From positions 1,545,632 to 1,609,631 of the forward strand of contig OZ034973.1 of the NCBI GenBank assembly GCA_964030785.1: a DNA stretch of 64,000 nucleotides. The letters are read 5' to 3'. The notes beneath the pieces were generated by a model. That model did no database searches. It saw only the letters and a list, made by a program, of their open reading frames with translations, and was not told where the DNA came from. The DNA is from Siderastrea siderea (Eukaryota; Cnidaria; Anthozoa; Scleractinia; Rhizangiidae). The position numbers and the translations under genes were made by a program. Below, piece by piece: positions 43,201 through 55,300 of this stretch (position 1 is its first letter; every line of letters starts with the position of its first letter).

Positions 43201-43507
43201 AGTACCGTGGAAACTGATTCTTTTGCAAACCGAAATATCAGGCAAATTTGTACATCACACTTCTTATGTTAAAACATGCTTTCCGTTTTTCTTTTCCTTT
43301 ATATTTTAACATCTCAATTCTTTTACTCGTGAATTGTTTATCGCTGTGGTTTTGTTTATGTCAGAGATTCGTACCAACAGACACTCTGGTAAAAATGGAC
43401 CAACTTGTTTTTGTAATCGTGCATCACTAATCTCTACTTTTTCCTTTTTTCAGTTACTCGGGATGATCTTTGCTTGTTGCCTCTTCTGTTCAATTGACAG
43501 TTCATGA
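34238..43507 (+). CDS. Tetraspanin
   Basis: Seven exons: 34238-34294, 36538-36729, 38413-38487, 38721-38825, 40242-40403, 42965-43048, 43454-43507; 729 nt = 242 residues, every exon a whole number of codons (all phase-0 introns). Seen: start MCGIKCIKTLLFVFNFIFW (TM1), TM2 ending GFLGCCGAIRESRPLLG, TM3 FFACLFLIFAAEAVAGILGF, and a large extracellular loop with FECCGSSNYTDW (Cys146-Cys147-Gly148), PLSCC (173-174), Cys183 and GC (199). That makes six loop cysteines; two N-glycosylation sequons, NYT and NTT, are present. TM4 is HLIILGVVAVSIAGIQ onward, with a short Cys-rich tail. Family role: plasma-membrane/endosomal organiser of integrins and receptors. Which vertebrate tetraspanin is closest cannot be decided here. 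A retrotransposon sits in intron 5 on the opposite strand. Confidence 0.92.
36960..37060. repeat. AT-rich TTATAT/CTTATATT microsatellite
   Basis: Irregular tandem TTATATTC/TATAAGATATAG repeats with local palindromes in tetraspanin intron 2. Low complexity. Confidence 0.7.
37248..37279 (+). ncRNA. Hammerhead-like motif (very tentative)
   Basis: CTGAAGA (fits the CUGANGA core) is followed by a hairpin CTGGC-GTTG-GCCAG and then CGAAA, the order of a hammerhead ribozyme core with stem II. The flanking stem III is weak and imperfect, and a clear cleavage site was not identified. Such motifs occur in Penelope-like and other animal retroelements, and this may be the 3' end of one. Covariance-model scoring was not possible. 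Confidence 0.2.
37783..38360. mobile_element. Possible TIR element
   Basis: ACTCTTTCCCGCC near the left and GGCGGGCGGGAAAGGGTT at the right form an approximate inverted repeat. Between them are a G/C-poor interior and an A-rich AGGAAAAGAAAGG tract. Boundaries are approximate. Confidence 0.4.
39200..40077. mobile_element. TIR element with embedded tRNA-like segment
   Basis: The ends TTTTAGCGGAGCC and GGCTCCGCTTTTA are inverted repeats. Inside are a (CGTC/CGTA)n run (about 39305-39345), a segment at 39843-39915 that resembles a tRNA-derived SINE head (TGGCCTAGTGGACTAGTC, then GGGTTCGACATTC), and a poly-A/CAAAA tract on the right. The internal open frame of 123 codons does not look like a real protein. 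Lies in tetraspanin intron 4. Confidence 0.6.
40834..42910 (-). mobile_element. 5'-truncated non-LTR retrotransposon (CR1/L2/Jockey-like) with intact RT domain
   Basis: A 579-codon open frame (42714-40975, minus) holds a full non-LTR reverse transcriptase: VPVFKKGIKSDCANYRPLTM, VGVLFVDFKKAFDTVDH, GVPQGSLMGPRLFAIYVSDL and the catalytic FADD (MFADDTTIYY), then the usual C-terminal thumb and ...WNLIPKAIKDASSL. Reading upstream in the same frame still gives element-like sequence but with in-frame stops (TAA at 42735-42733, TGA at 42834-42832). The endonuclease and ORF1 are missing. The sequence stops resembling the element near 42905. The 3' end appears to be a (TATG)n run at about 40836-40856. 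It is thus a dead, 5'-truncated copy in tetraspanin intron 5, antisense to the host gene. Confidence 0.88.
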
Positions 43508-46320
43508 AGTAAGCCTTGTTGGAAGTTACACGTGTCACGTGGGCAAGCGACAAATGGCTTTTATTGCCGAGATGGCTTTTTAAAGTAATAGATAATAGAC
43601 ATTGAAAACGAACAGATGTAAATTAAGATGAAAATTGTGTTGCCTGTAAATCCGCACATACTGCTGCATTTTGCCAAGAGGACCTTGTTCCTTCTCGAAC
43701 AGGTAAAGTGATTGCGCGACGAACCAAGCCGAGCGGCTAAAAATAGTAAAAAAGACTGCCGTGAAAACTTATCTTTTTCGGTTTTCGCCTTTAGAGGCAA
43801 GGTAACGTGATAATCTAAAATTTCGCAACTTGTATAAACTTTCTCGTAAATTTTTAAGAATTCACCACTGAACAATACTAACTACATAGCTCCCTTGCCT
43901 AAAAATTTTGCAACTTTTAGGGAAAAATTAGTCAAACCTCCCTTTGTGAGTGGACATCCTTGGGACCACATTGACTTCAATTCCCCGGGTACCCCGACGA
44001 AAATTTGCGAGCAGTTGTACCAAAATGTTCCCGTTATGAAGATTAAAACAATCACATTTTCAGGTGAATTAAGCCATTTTCTACTTTCAACTTTAACAAA
44101 GACCAGGTAAAAAAAAAATACATCTACAGTCGTGGAAAACCATATAAAGTCGTTAAATTTTTATAAAAAAATGCCCTCTAATCCAGGAACGTGATTGTCT
44201 ATTCAGATAGCATGACGTTAGATTATTTTGAAGTCGTGGAATTTCAGATCTATGATCACGTTTGAGCAAACTAAGTAAAAGGCAAAACATGTTTGACGAA
44301 TCGTTTCGTCGTGTGAACCTGTCACGACTCTTTGTTCTTTACCATGCAATTGTACTGTTTTCATTTATATACGAGAACATTATTTCGTTCCCACGACAAG
44401 GTACAAGGTAGGATAAAGGAACCATAATACATATATCAGGAGATATACTATGCCACATATATTAACAAAAAAAGCAACGAAAATGTGTAAATATATCTTA
44501 CATAGCCAACAAATAAAAGTGTAAAGCTCCATAACGAAAAGGGGTTTGACAAGTTTTGGAATGTCACACTGCCATTAATTTATTAACTAGATAAGGTAAT
44601 GCCTCGCATTTCGTTAAAACAATTCCGCTACGCGTCGTTTTTTCGAGTCTCTTCGCGGTGTCCATCCTTGTAGACCCGGGTCGGGTAATCGGGGCGAGCC
44701 GAAAACCAAGAGGTGCGGGAAAAAATCGGCAGCTAATTTTCGCTGCCGATTTGTTTTTTCCAGTTTCGACTTCCCCTCGTCCCGTCTCAGAGGATGCTTG
44801 ATGTTGGAAGTAATATATCAAATACGAGAAAGAGTGTTTCATCAGGATATCCAAACACCAAGACGTGGGTTGAAAAAATGAGGCGCAGCCGAGTTTTTTA
44901 AAACCGACTTCGAGGTGTTTGGATATCTGATCAAACACTCTTTCGAGTTTTGGATATGGTGGCTTCTCAAACCATTCGTAATCCTTGAAGAAATTCAAAG
45001 CAAAAGTTCGCAAAATTCTATGGTAATAAAGATCTGCTATCCAAACCACCGTTACCGTGGTGATTTCGTTTGTTTTTTCTTTATGAGTTATTAATGAGTT
45101 CTCTCGTTTTTAATATATTTACCCAAAAAGCACGTTAACGTGGATTTCCACTTTCGGGTAAATTTCACGTTCGTACTTTAGGTGCGTTAATGATACATGT
45201 ATTGGAGACGTCGTTCATACTGCTTGTTTGAGAGAAACATTTTTACATATAACGAACGAAATTAAAGCAAAGGGCACCTGTGACGATATGTATAACCCCT
45301 ACGGAAGGTGAAATAGAATAAATACTTTCTTCTTCCTACTACACTTAGTACTAATCAATACCTTCCAGGAAAGTGTGTTTACAAAATGCTTTATTCAACG
45401 CACATAAAAGCACCTAGTCAGTCTCTGCTCAATCGCTGTCATTACATGCAACAATGCATTTTTATCGCATGGCGAAAATACCGAAAATAAAAATTCTACA
45501 GCAAATTATTCATGTTCCTATTGTGCTGATATGTTTCGGCAACTTCAGTGACTTCACAACTTCACAAATAAACTCTAGAACCCTCGTCCATTGACGAACA
45601 TTGATTCCCTAATAGTAAGCAGTTATTGCCAATGCCTAGGATCTCTAAGCCAGCATTTACCTTTCATTTCCTGAGGGCTTGTTAAACTACGAAACGTTGT
45701 TGCGCAAGCAATTTTTCTTCTCATGTGGCGAAACTACGGAACGTGTTTCAGGAGCCAACTAAGCGTCCGGTAAGCAGAAATGTTTTTGACTTGATCCAAA
45801 TTCACTTCTTGTCGTCACAAAGCAAAATTTGTGTCCAAAAATTATGTTTCTTGCCAGGATAAAGGGGGAAACATTTGCTTGTGCAACAGCGTTCCCTTTT
45901 CCTGGTCACGCCAGGCCATAAGACATCCAAACATTGTTCAACTTGAAGAAAAAAAGGGTGAAAATGACGTTATGTTGAACATCTTTAACGTGAGAGTGAC
46001 ACTTCAGGACTTAATCCATCGGCTCAAAGTTGGTACCACAAAAAGTGACTTACAGTTTGACTAGGGCAGGGATAGAGTTTATGGTTATGATCTGTGACTT
46101 AACGACTTTCACAAACATGAATTAAAAAGCCTTTAGTTTGTGCAGGAATAGTGCAAGACTACAAGGGAACTAGTAATCCTGTTAGTGTGGACAACAGAAG
46201 AGCTACTCAAGTAGGAATGTATGAAATAAATAGGTGCCCAAGGGCATGTCAATCAAATCACAGAGCTCGTCTACTGTGGTCCAACCAAATAATTTTGTCC
46301 CCAAAAAGATCTCAGATGCT
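43508..46320. other. Spacer between tetraspanin and NAP1L 3' ends (convergent)
   Basis: No coding exon could be supported. It holds the tetraspanin 3' UTR (AATAAA near 44513), the NAP1L 3' UTR, and a palindromic repeat at 44816-44957. A 161-codon minus frame (45049-44564) crosses that palindrome and is judged spurious. Confidence 0.5.
44816..44957. repeat. MITE-like inverted repeat
   Basis: GAAAGAGTGTTTCATCAGGA at the left and TCTGATCAAACACTCTTTC at the right are inverted. CAGGATATCCAAACACC pairs with GGTGTTTGGATATCTG, and outer TATCAAATACGAG pairs with CGAGTTTTGGATA. Non-coding. Confidence 0.75.
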
Positions 46321-49300
46321 TCACTGATTCTTGCATTCTTGTGGTTTGTCTCCATCCTGTAAAGTAAGGAATTGACAACAGTGAGCAAAGAAAATCAGTT
46401 CTGCACAGCGTGCGGTGTTTGGGAAGAACGGATGAACCAGCAGTGAGGCATGACTCGGACTCGGCCTTCATATGTAGGTTGAGTTTGTTGTTGGTTCTCG
46501 GCCTTGCTTGGACTAAGAACAGTCTATTTCCGCTAAGGACCAGTTGAGCGAAAACAACACCGAGCGAACGCAAGACTCGCCCCTCGCGTGCAAACGTGAC
46601 GCGGGAGGACGTGACGTGTATGTTCGTTTCACTCGTCTATCCCTGAACGGAAAGAGATTGTTTGTAATGCTCGTCCTTGCCTCAGGGATCTTTCCTGTGA
46701 TTCTCTAGTTTCCCTCCCTCCGCCAAAAAAAGAAAAACGATATTTGCCCATATACACACACCTATGGGTGATGCGGTTTTCCCCTAAAAATCTAAAAAAT
46801 TCGTTAAATACTTACTTATTCATTTCAGGATGCTAAAATGCCAAGTGGGTTAACAAGGTGGATGGAAGAGGCCCTCTCAGAGAGAGGGTTGGGGTTCAAG
46901 ACAACACTACGAGGCGCAAATAAGACCATAATTTAACCAACACTGTCATCAGTCTACTTAAACTTTGTGCCAGCTGGCACACAAGGCCTCAACACTTACC
47001 TGCCACAGTCACGACAATTTAACAAACCGAAATACCCCTCCCCCCCACACACACACACCCACACACCCACAAAAGAAAATTAAGCAGATTACATTTCAGA
47101 CTTACCGGGGGTGGATGGTAATCTGGGTCATCATCTTCATCTTCTTCACCCTCCCCTTCCTGGTGTCCAAAAAGAAAAACAACAACATGCGAGTGTAACA
47201 GTTTGGCAGTTTGCTAGTGGCCGTCCAGGTGACTTGTCCAAAGAGTTTGCACTCTTTAGAGTTTGTGGAATTTCTGGACTGGTTGTTCTAAGCAGGGTTT
47301 AGCTAACCCAGGATTAGTGTCAATTTTTAATTCACTTTTAATCCATAACGACGTGGATTCCAGTAAATTATTTTCAGTAAACAGTTTGACTTTGGCTGCT
47401 TTCAAATTGTCACGTGAAATTAGCAGCGGCTTTTAAACAAGAGAATCAGAAACCTTGGACAACATTTATCCCAGGGTTAGCGCTAATCGGCTTTTTTCAG
47501 TTAGCGCTAATCGGCTTTTTCGGCCCTAAACAGAGGCACCTTTACAAGACTTTTTACCACCTAACATGCGAAGAAAAAATCCAGGTGTTTTCAAGGAGTA
47601 AAGGGAAAAACACAGTTTTCCAGGGCCCTGGAAGGATGTTAACAACCTTCAGATCAGAGTACAAGATTAAGTTCAAGTACAGTTTTTTGCATTTGTTACA
47701 TTACCCATTAATTTTTAATTAATTATTTAATTATTAATTATTATTACCTCAGCTTCATCACCTTCCTCTTCTTCTTCTTCAAACTAAAAGAAAGCGAGAT
47801 AAAATAGAATGTTTCAGATGTTGTGGCACATTTTTGGTGGCTCTTGGAAGGGATGGATTCTTTTCAAATTACCCAAGAAATGGAGCATGGGATTGATCAC
47901 AATCATGGATTTTGTTTGCAAGATTGTATGGTTCCAGAAAATATCCAAACCCCACCACAGAAGGTCATTGGAAATCCTGAGGAGGTGGGGGGTCTTAAAG
48001 GCTAAAATGTTTAAAGGAAAGTATAAACTGGAATTTCTAGAGGAGTTGGGCATCAAACCAAAAAGACCCTCCATGGGGGAAGTATGGATATTTTCTGGAA
48101 CAACAAATTGCTGCACACTAGCATCCAACAGTGGAAATCACATGAACTCTTGCATAAGATGTACATAATTCACCAGTTTAAGAGTGCCTAATTGTGCTAT
48201 TTTAAGTGCATGTTATACACCCATCATTTCTTAAAAAGTTGCATTCCTTGTACAGTGTAGCCACAAATACTTTGAGCAAAGAATGGCAATGAATGAAACA
48301 CTGACCTCCTCTTCAATAGCTTCTCCAGTAAAGTACAGAACAGCCTACAAGGACAAGTAATGAAAACTTAAATCAAGAGATCTAGATTACAGTTGAACCT
48401 CTTATAGAGCCAAGTGAAATATGTGGTCACTTCTAATTTGATATTTCCAGGAAATGCAATGAAGGCAACAAGTGAATTTCGGCTGGATAATCAGGGTCAA
48501 TAAAAGTGTGGAAATTAATAAGAACTGATTACTGCAGATAAGAACTGCAATTAGAACTGGTAACTCTTTTGCGCAGTAAATTCAAACATGAGTGTGGCAA
48601 AGCTAAGGCCACTTATTACAGAGGTATTCATATTACCAAGGAAGAGTTTGTAAGGATTTTGGTCTCACAGGGATCAATACAGAGAACTGTATGTATTACA
48701 CATATTTTTAAAATGTTTGTGGTTGAAAATAAAAATAAATTTCCTTTATTTACCCTTGGTAAGAGTCTATAGCACACAAGTGCCAGTGGGGCTGAGCATC
48801 AAAGCTTCACACACACAAAAAAATTCAAACTGAAAATAACATGGTTAAAAATCCCAACTGACCAGAGGCAAACCAGCTGGCTATCTACAAGCGTGGCCAA
48901 GGGGTTGAACGTGGGACTACTACAAAACAAGTTCACCAGCGGCTAGAGCGCAACTTGCACATGGAACCTCCGGATTTCAAGTCCAGCACCTGACCGCTAG
49001 GGCACGCTGCCTCCTATTAATTTTACTGACACCCAAGAAGATGAAATTGCAGCAAAGATCAAAATGGTACCTTAAAAAATGATTACTGACAAGTGTTATC
49101 TGTGACAGAGACTCTGGCTAGCCGTATGGCATTAACAACTTTACCTTAGGAATAATTCTTTCTCTAAAGAAGTGACCAATTTCAAAGTCTGCAGATAATA
49201 GAGCCTCTGTCTCTTCATCCTGAATTAAAACCAGAAAAAAAACCAACATATTATTTACCACTATTAAATGATGATTATTTATTATTAATTAATAACAAAT

Positions 49301-52300
49301 CAGTAAATTATTTATCAATAATTTAAATTAACTAATTATTACCATGTCAGCTTCATCTTCAGGAACTGAAAAATAAAATAAAATAAAATAAAATAAATAA
49401 ATAAATAAATAAATAAAAGCAAGGGGTTATGACAATGGCTGCACCTGTTTTGGACAAACTATAGGCCAATTTTGATTTGTTAAAATTCAGCTCAGTAGCT
49501 TGTTGTTCAGACATGCATATCAGGGCTGGTGTAATTTGAACCTGAAGTGGATTATTAAACTGAAACATGAAAGAAGTGAAATGTATTCTGGTTGTTGTTG
49601 TAAAATGATGCCATCCTGAAAATAGCCTTTTACTGCTCCCTCATAGATGGGACACAGGGTTACCACTTAAACATTTTTTAGGTTTTCCTAACAACAGTTC
49701 ACTGGCAGCTCCCAGACGTAAACTAGTGACCTTCATATTGAAACCACTGGAGCATGGTTCCTTGTCCACACCTCTGGGTAGTGTTCATGTACCCCCTGCA
49801 ATGGACTAGCATCCCGTCCAGGGGGGAGTAGCAATACTCTCAATTGCTTCATGCTACGGAAACTGGGATAAGCTCCAGCCGTGTGGGCCTCCTTATGCGC
49901 CCAAGTGCGACTTTATCGTTCTTTTTTAGTGTTCATGTATGCATGCTTCCATATCTAACAGTGACTGACCTTCAGGAGGGGCAAAGAAGTTAAAGAAAGA
50001 ATCATTTTTGATTGTTTTGCTGACAAATCTTGTCTGTCCTTTTCCTCCTCCAGAACCTACAAGAAAACATTATTGATATTTTATAATGAGTACTCCTAGT
50101 GATAGCAATGAGGAAATTTGAGTAATTGAGCCAACACATCACCACATATAAATACACTGAAGATCTCTAAGGAACATCAATTTTATGAATAAATGGCATA
50201 CCCTTCTTCTTTTGCTTTTTCTTTACCACTTTCTGTGTAACATTCTTTCCTTTTTTCCATTCAATGTGACAACTATTAAACACAAAACAAACACATAACA
50301 GATCAGCAGGTAAGTAAGCCAGTACTAAAGAGATCACAAATTTTTACTTCATGTGTAATTATTGCTATGGTGATCGTGAAGAAGAGCTCCCCTCCACCGA
50401 CTGTCGGCCAACTGTTGGCCGACAAATGACCAACAAGTCACTGACAGGTTACCAACATGTTACTGACAGTTTTAAGCAAAGTAAGAGTAAGTAATGTTCT
50501 CTTTGGGCAATCATTGAGGGTAATCGATAAAGCAGTATTTACCACAATTTCATAGTGTATCTTACCGACAGATCGCCGAAAGGTCGGTCCACAGTTGGCC
50601 AACTGTTGGTGAACTGTCATCTGACAGGTTACCGACAGTTGGCCAACTGTTAGTCAACAGTCAGCTCACATTTCACCAACAGTTGGCCAACAGTTGGCTG
50701 ACAGGTTACCGACAGTTGGCCAACAGTTGGTTGAGGGGAGCTGTTCTTCATGATTACCATTGCTATTTTGCCAGTAACATTCTTTCCTTTCTTTCAAATC
50801 AATGTGACAACTATTGGGGAAAAAAAATAGCACACAGCCAATTGGGATGAAAGTGAGCCAGCTTATGAAAAGAGGAAACACGTTTTCACTTCACACTGTA
50901 ATTAAATGTTATTTTACCAGTACAATTAATGACAAATACCCTGATGTGCTAATAATCTCTGGCCCTTCAAATGCAAACGGGTCATCTTCGTCTGGTTCAC
51001 ATTTCATTTTATAACTCTTGGTCAAAACCTGTAACCAACAAAGAAAAACACACAGCATTTTAAAAATTGTGTAAACAAACATCTGTAAAAAAATGGTGTA
51101 CTCTGGCTTAACATGTCTCAATTTGTACATAGTTTAAATATTCCTCAAGCATTATGCCAACAGTCTTTATACCTCTCCAATGCTTTAACAGAAAACCTCT
51201 CAGAAATGTACTCAAGTAATAATTTATTATTTCTGAAAATGTACGAAGCAAAAGCAGAAGGCTGGTAAGCGAGAATTGTCTTATTTATTACTCACACTAT
51301 TTGTAAAGTATGGGTTTGGTGAGAAGTGGAACTCCAGCACAAATCCCTGAAAATAATTAAAATAAAATAAAGACCTGCATGACTTTACATAGCAGTGTGA
51401 CACCAGCAAAATTGTGCTATCTTTCGGAAATAAACTTGATAACAAAGATTTGATTCAAAATGAATGATAACAAACCATTGGAGTGGGCTGAGGGTACTGT
51501 GTTGTGTCAACATTGCTGTCTGGTCCAGTGAATATTACCCTGATATCAAGGAGATGCTTTAAAATTGGTTCATCATGTTCCTGAAAATACAACAAATACA
51601 ATAGTAAATAACAACATGCAAACAGCTCTTAAATCTCAGCAACGACACCCTCAGACATTATCTACTGGCTAATGTGGAGACAGTTGTTATGGTGAGGTCC
51701 TACAAAGAGCATTGTAGTGAAGGATTCAGCAGTCCAGACAAGAAAACATGGCTGATGGAGAGAAGTGGACATCATGGAGAGATTGCAATAATAGTATTTA
51801 AGTGAATCAAATAAATTATCAGTAGCCGGGACAAAATTTGTAATTTATTAGTGGGCATTATGGGGACATGGCAGTTTAAATATTAATAATGCCGACAATT
51901 TACACACCTGGATCATTTCAGCTAACATGTCTACATTCTTCATTGCTGTCAACCAAAACTCTGGAATGCCCTTGACATCATCTAATTTAAAACAAAAAAA
52001 TGAGCATGTACTAGGATTTAAACACGTACATCTATCCCATAAAACACATAAACATATCCCATTTAGAAAATAGGATCCAGCAAGGTCAGTGAAAGACTGG
52101 AAACTCTAGGGGAAAGCCAGAGAATCTCTAGAAATGCCTGAGAGAACATGGAGGAAAAGAAGATAATCTAGAGGAAAACCAAAGTATTTGAGGAAAAAAT
52201 TTGATAGTCTGCAAAAACCCTCAGAGAAGTCGCAACCAGTAGCAAACTCAGTGTGTGTCTATAAACACGTACAATGGTACTTCGGGATTAAATCATTTTT

Positions 52301-55300
52301 ACCTGGAAGCTCTGATGTTTCCAGCTTCTCCTCATCGTCTATTTTAACTTTCTCTTTCACTTCACCCTGCCGGGAAGAGAGAGTTTTGTCCAGCTGAAAT
52401 TTACAAATCTTGATGTAAAATTCTAACTGTGTACAAACTTTAAAAGCAATTGAAAGTGAAAACACAAAAAAAATATAGATCCAGGGCTCGAGACTAACTT
52501 TTCAGCTTAGTAGCCAAGTGGCTAATGAGAGGCTTGATTTCACTAGCCAAAATAAATTTTCACTTGCCAGACTGTTTTTGCATAATCTCATACTGTGTTC
52601 AATACGTCTAATTTTTAGCCGGGTTTAGTACTGTAAACATGCCTTTCTGTAATCTCAGGAGTGAAGAACTTGAATGTTGACTGTTCTTTCCAACAGTTAA
52701 AGATCCTCACACGAATACAAAGTACTATATGCCTTCACTTAAGTTCAAGGCAAATTCCCAGGCGCAATGTAGTTCACGCCTCTCTTTTCCGTTTCGTCAG
52801 ATCATGACAAATAACTCGGACAATTAAACTTATACGAGCATGTCATCGTACGGAGAAACGTTGGGAAGACAAGAATAACACTGTACGAACGTTGTAAGGT
52901 ACAGAGAAACGTCAAAAAGACAAGACTGACACAGCCTCAACTCACGTACGGAAAAACGTCTACAAGAGAAGACTAGTAAATTATAAGCGTATTTAAGTGC
53001 GGAGAAACATTGAGCAGAAAAACGTATAAGGTTCGAACTTACTAAGGTAAAGAGAAACATTGAGAAGTCATATCAAACACGTTGGTTGCAAATGCACTAC
53101 AGTAGGGAGAAACGCTGCCAACGTACCAAAATACAGAGACTAATAAAATATGCAACTACTACCTTAAGGAGAAAGGTTATTAGACAAAACTAATTCCGGA
53201 AGAACGCTGAATGGACAAACTGAACTATTAAAGTGGGGCAATAAATTACGGAGAAACGTAAATGAGACAACTAAAATCGCACTAACGTACGGATAAACGT
53301 TGAGAAGACAAGACTAATACCGTATGAACACACTAAAGGAGAGAAACACTAAGCAGGGTCAACTTATCTTTTTTTTTTTTATTGAGTTACAACTTCACTT
53401 ACAACACTTAACTACTTACATACTTACATTTACTACTTCTACTGCAACTACTTACATTTTACCTCACACTACAACACCCCTTTTTACATTACTACAACTA
53501 CTTCAACTACTAGTACGAGTGTCGACTTATCTTATGAATGTACTAACACACTGAAAACCTTAGGAAGAGCAGAACAATGTCGTGCGAACATGCTAACGTA
53601 CAAACAAACATTGAGAAGGCTAGACTAATAAATCGACGAACCTACTTACGAACGGAGAAACGTGAAGACGTTGCGTAAAGAGAAACGCTGGGAAGAGAAA
53701 CTATTGTACGAACGTATAGCAATTAACGCAAAAAAGTCGATAACAGAAGACTAAAGAATTGTGTGAACCTATTAACGTGTAGACAAATATCATATGAACC
53801 CGATATGAACGCACTAATGGAACTTTCAAGGAAAGGTATGGTGAAACGTTCTAAAGACAGCTAATTTCGTTTGAACGTAGTAATGAGGGAGAAAACGTTG
53901 CCATCTGAGACAAGAATAAGTAGGGAAAAACGTTGAGAGGACAAAACAAATATCAAACAAACATTATGATATCCTTTTACGGAATAAGTTTTAGTTTCTG
54001 CTCACTCAGTTTGCTTTTGGGATCCGATCATCAGAAGCAGTATTTAGTTTGGTTTCCATCCGGTGCTTTAGTGCTTTGAAATTTTCACTAGCCAAAATGG
54101 CTAGTGGAAGCGCAAAACTTACTAGCCAAAACGGAATTTCTATTAGTCTGTGACTAGTTGGCTACCGTTAGTCTCGAGCCTTGTAGATCACGTGTGAAGT
54201 AGTGAACCTGTACACGGTACCCTTGATAATTACTCAAAAACACTTCCCCAATCATATTGACATGTTATTGATCGCTGCATCAATATTTGGCAGAATGACA
54301 ATGTTTCTCACTTTTGAGTGTGTGAATGAAATCCTATGGTTTGACCTATTCAGATGAAAGCTATTGTACAGTACTTTCCTGTGGTAGTGTTTCATTAATT
54401 TATAATGTACAAGGTGTACACATTTTGAGTTTGTCGATGAAGTCCTTCAGTGTAACAATTCAAAGAAAGTTGCTAAGCAGAACTTTTGTTTGGTACTGTT
54501 TATTATAGTGTACAAGGTGGTTCTTGTGTACGAAAACTCTTGAGCAGTGCTTTCATGTGGTGCTACTTGCTTTTCAATATTTTGCAAAATGTCTCCCAAG
54601 ATTGCTAATTTTTATCTCTTTTGTAAGTGAAATAGAACATTGACATTGACTGTTAATGATTATCATTACCGAGGATGAAAATGTTAACCACTTAATGTTG
54701 ACAAACTTACAGATAATTGTGACACATCTTCTTCGCCCTTCTCTTCCTTGTCTTCAGTCTCCTCCTCCTCCTCATCACTCTGCCACTGGCATTCCTCATC
54801 AGTTGGTTCAACATGTCCATGAACAATGTTGCGACGCTAAAATAAATTACAACAATCTGGGTTTTAAAATTGAAGTTCAAATACTAATACAAGGCTGGGT
54901 GAAAATGCAGGCTCATAAACGTATTAACCTCCATATAGATTCAAACTCTCCTCTTTAGCAATAATGATTTGAAATGCTCTGTAAACAAAGCCATTAAAAC
55001 CATTTAATAACAATAAGAAGTATTAGGAGCATAATACAAAGTCTCTATGCTCTTACATCGAATAAAAGATAAGAGAGACTAAAAAACATTTAGAATATGT
55101 AAGAGTTCAAAGTCAAATAACTACGGAAAAACACTTTTTGAAGAGAAACCATTTAAAACCTACCTTTTCAAATAATGGCTTGAACTTTTCAGCGAATTCA
55201 CACTCAAGGGCATGTACCCTTTCATAAAACAGACCCTCTACCTTGCAACATTCAACCTGATGAAAAACAGATAACTTTAGCACAGCAGGGTGATTGATAG

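Noticed and set aside
44564..45049. 161-codon minus-strand open frame in the tetraspanin/NAP1L spacer
   Set aside because: It runs across a clear inverted repeat (44816-44957), has no recognisable family, and there is no sensible exon structure around it.
45831..46064. Kinase-like phrase AIRHPNIVQLEE in a 77-codon plus-strand frame
   Set aside because: Only about ten residues resemble a kinase αC-β4 stretch; no glycine loop, VAIK lysine, HRD or DFG was found nearby. At most a tiny relic; more likely chance.
47809..48168. 119-codon plus-strand frame in a NAP1L intron
   Set aside because: It is made of an inverted repeat (47937-48107) and has overlapping frames on both strands; not a gene.
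52840..53960. CRISPR-like array
   Set aside because: Units are heavily diverged, contiguous rather than spacer-separated, lie in a eukaryotic intron and have no cas genes.
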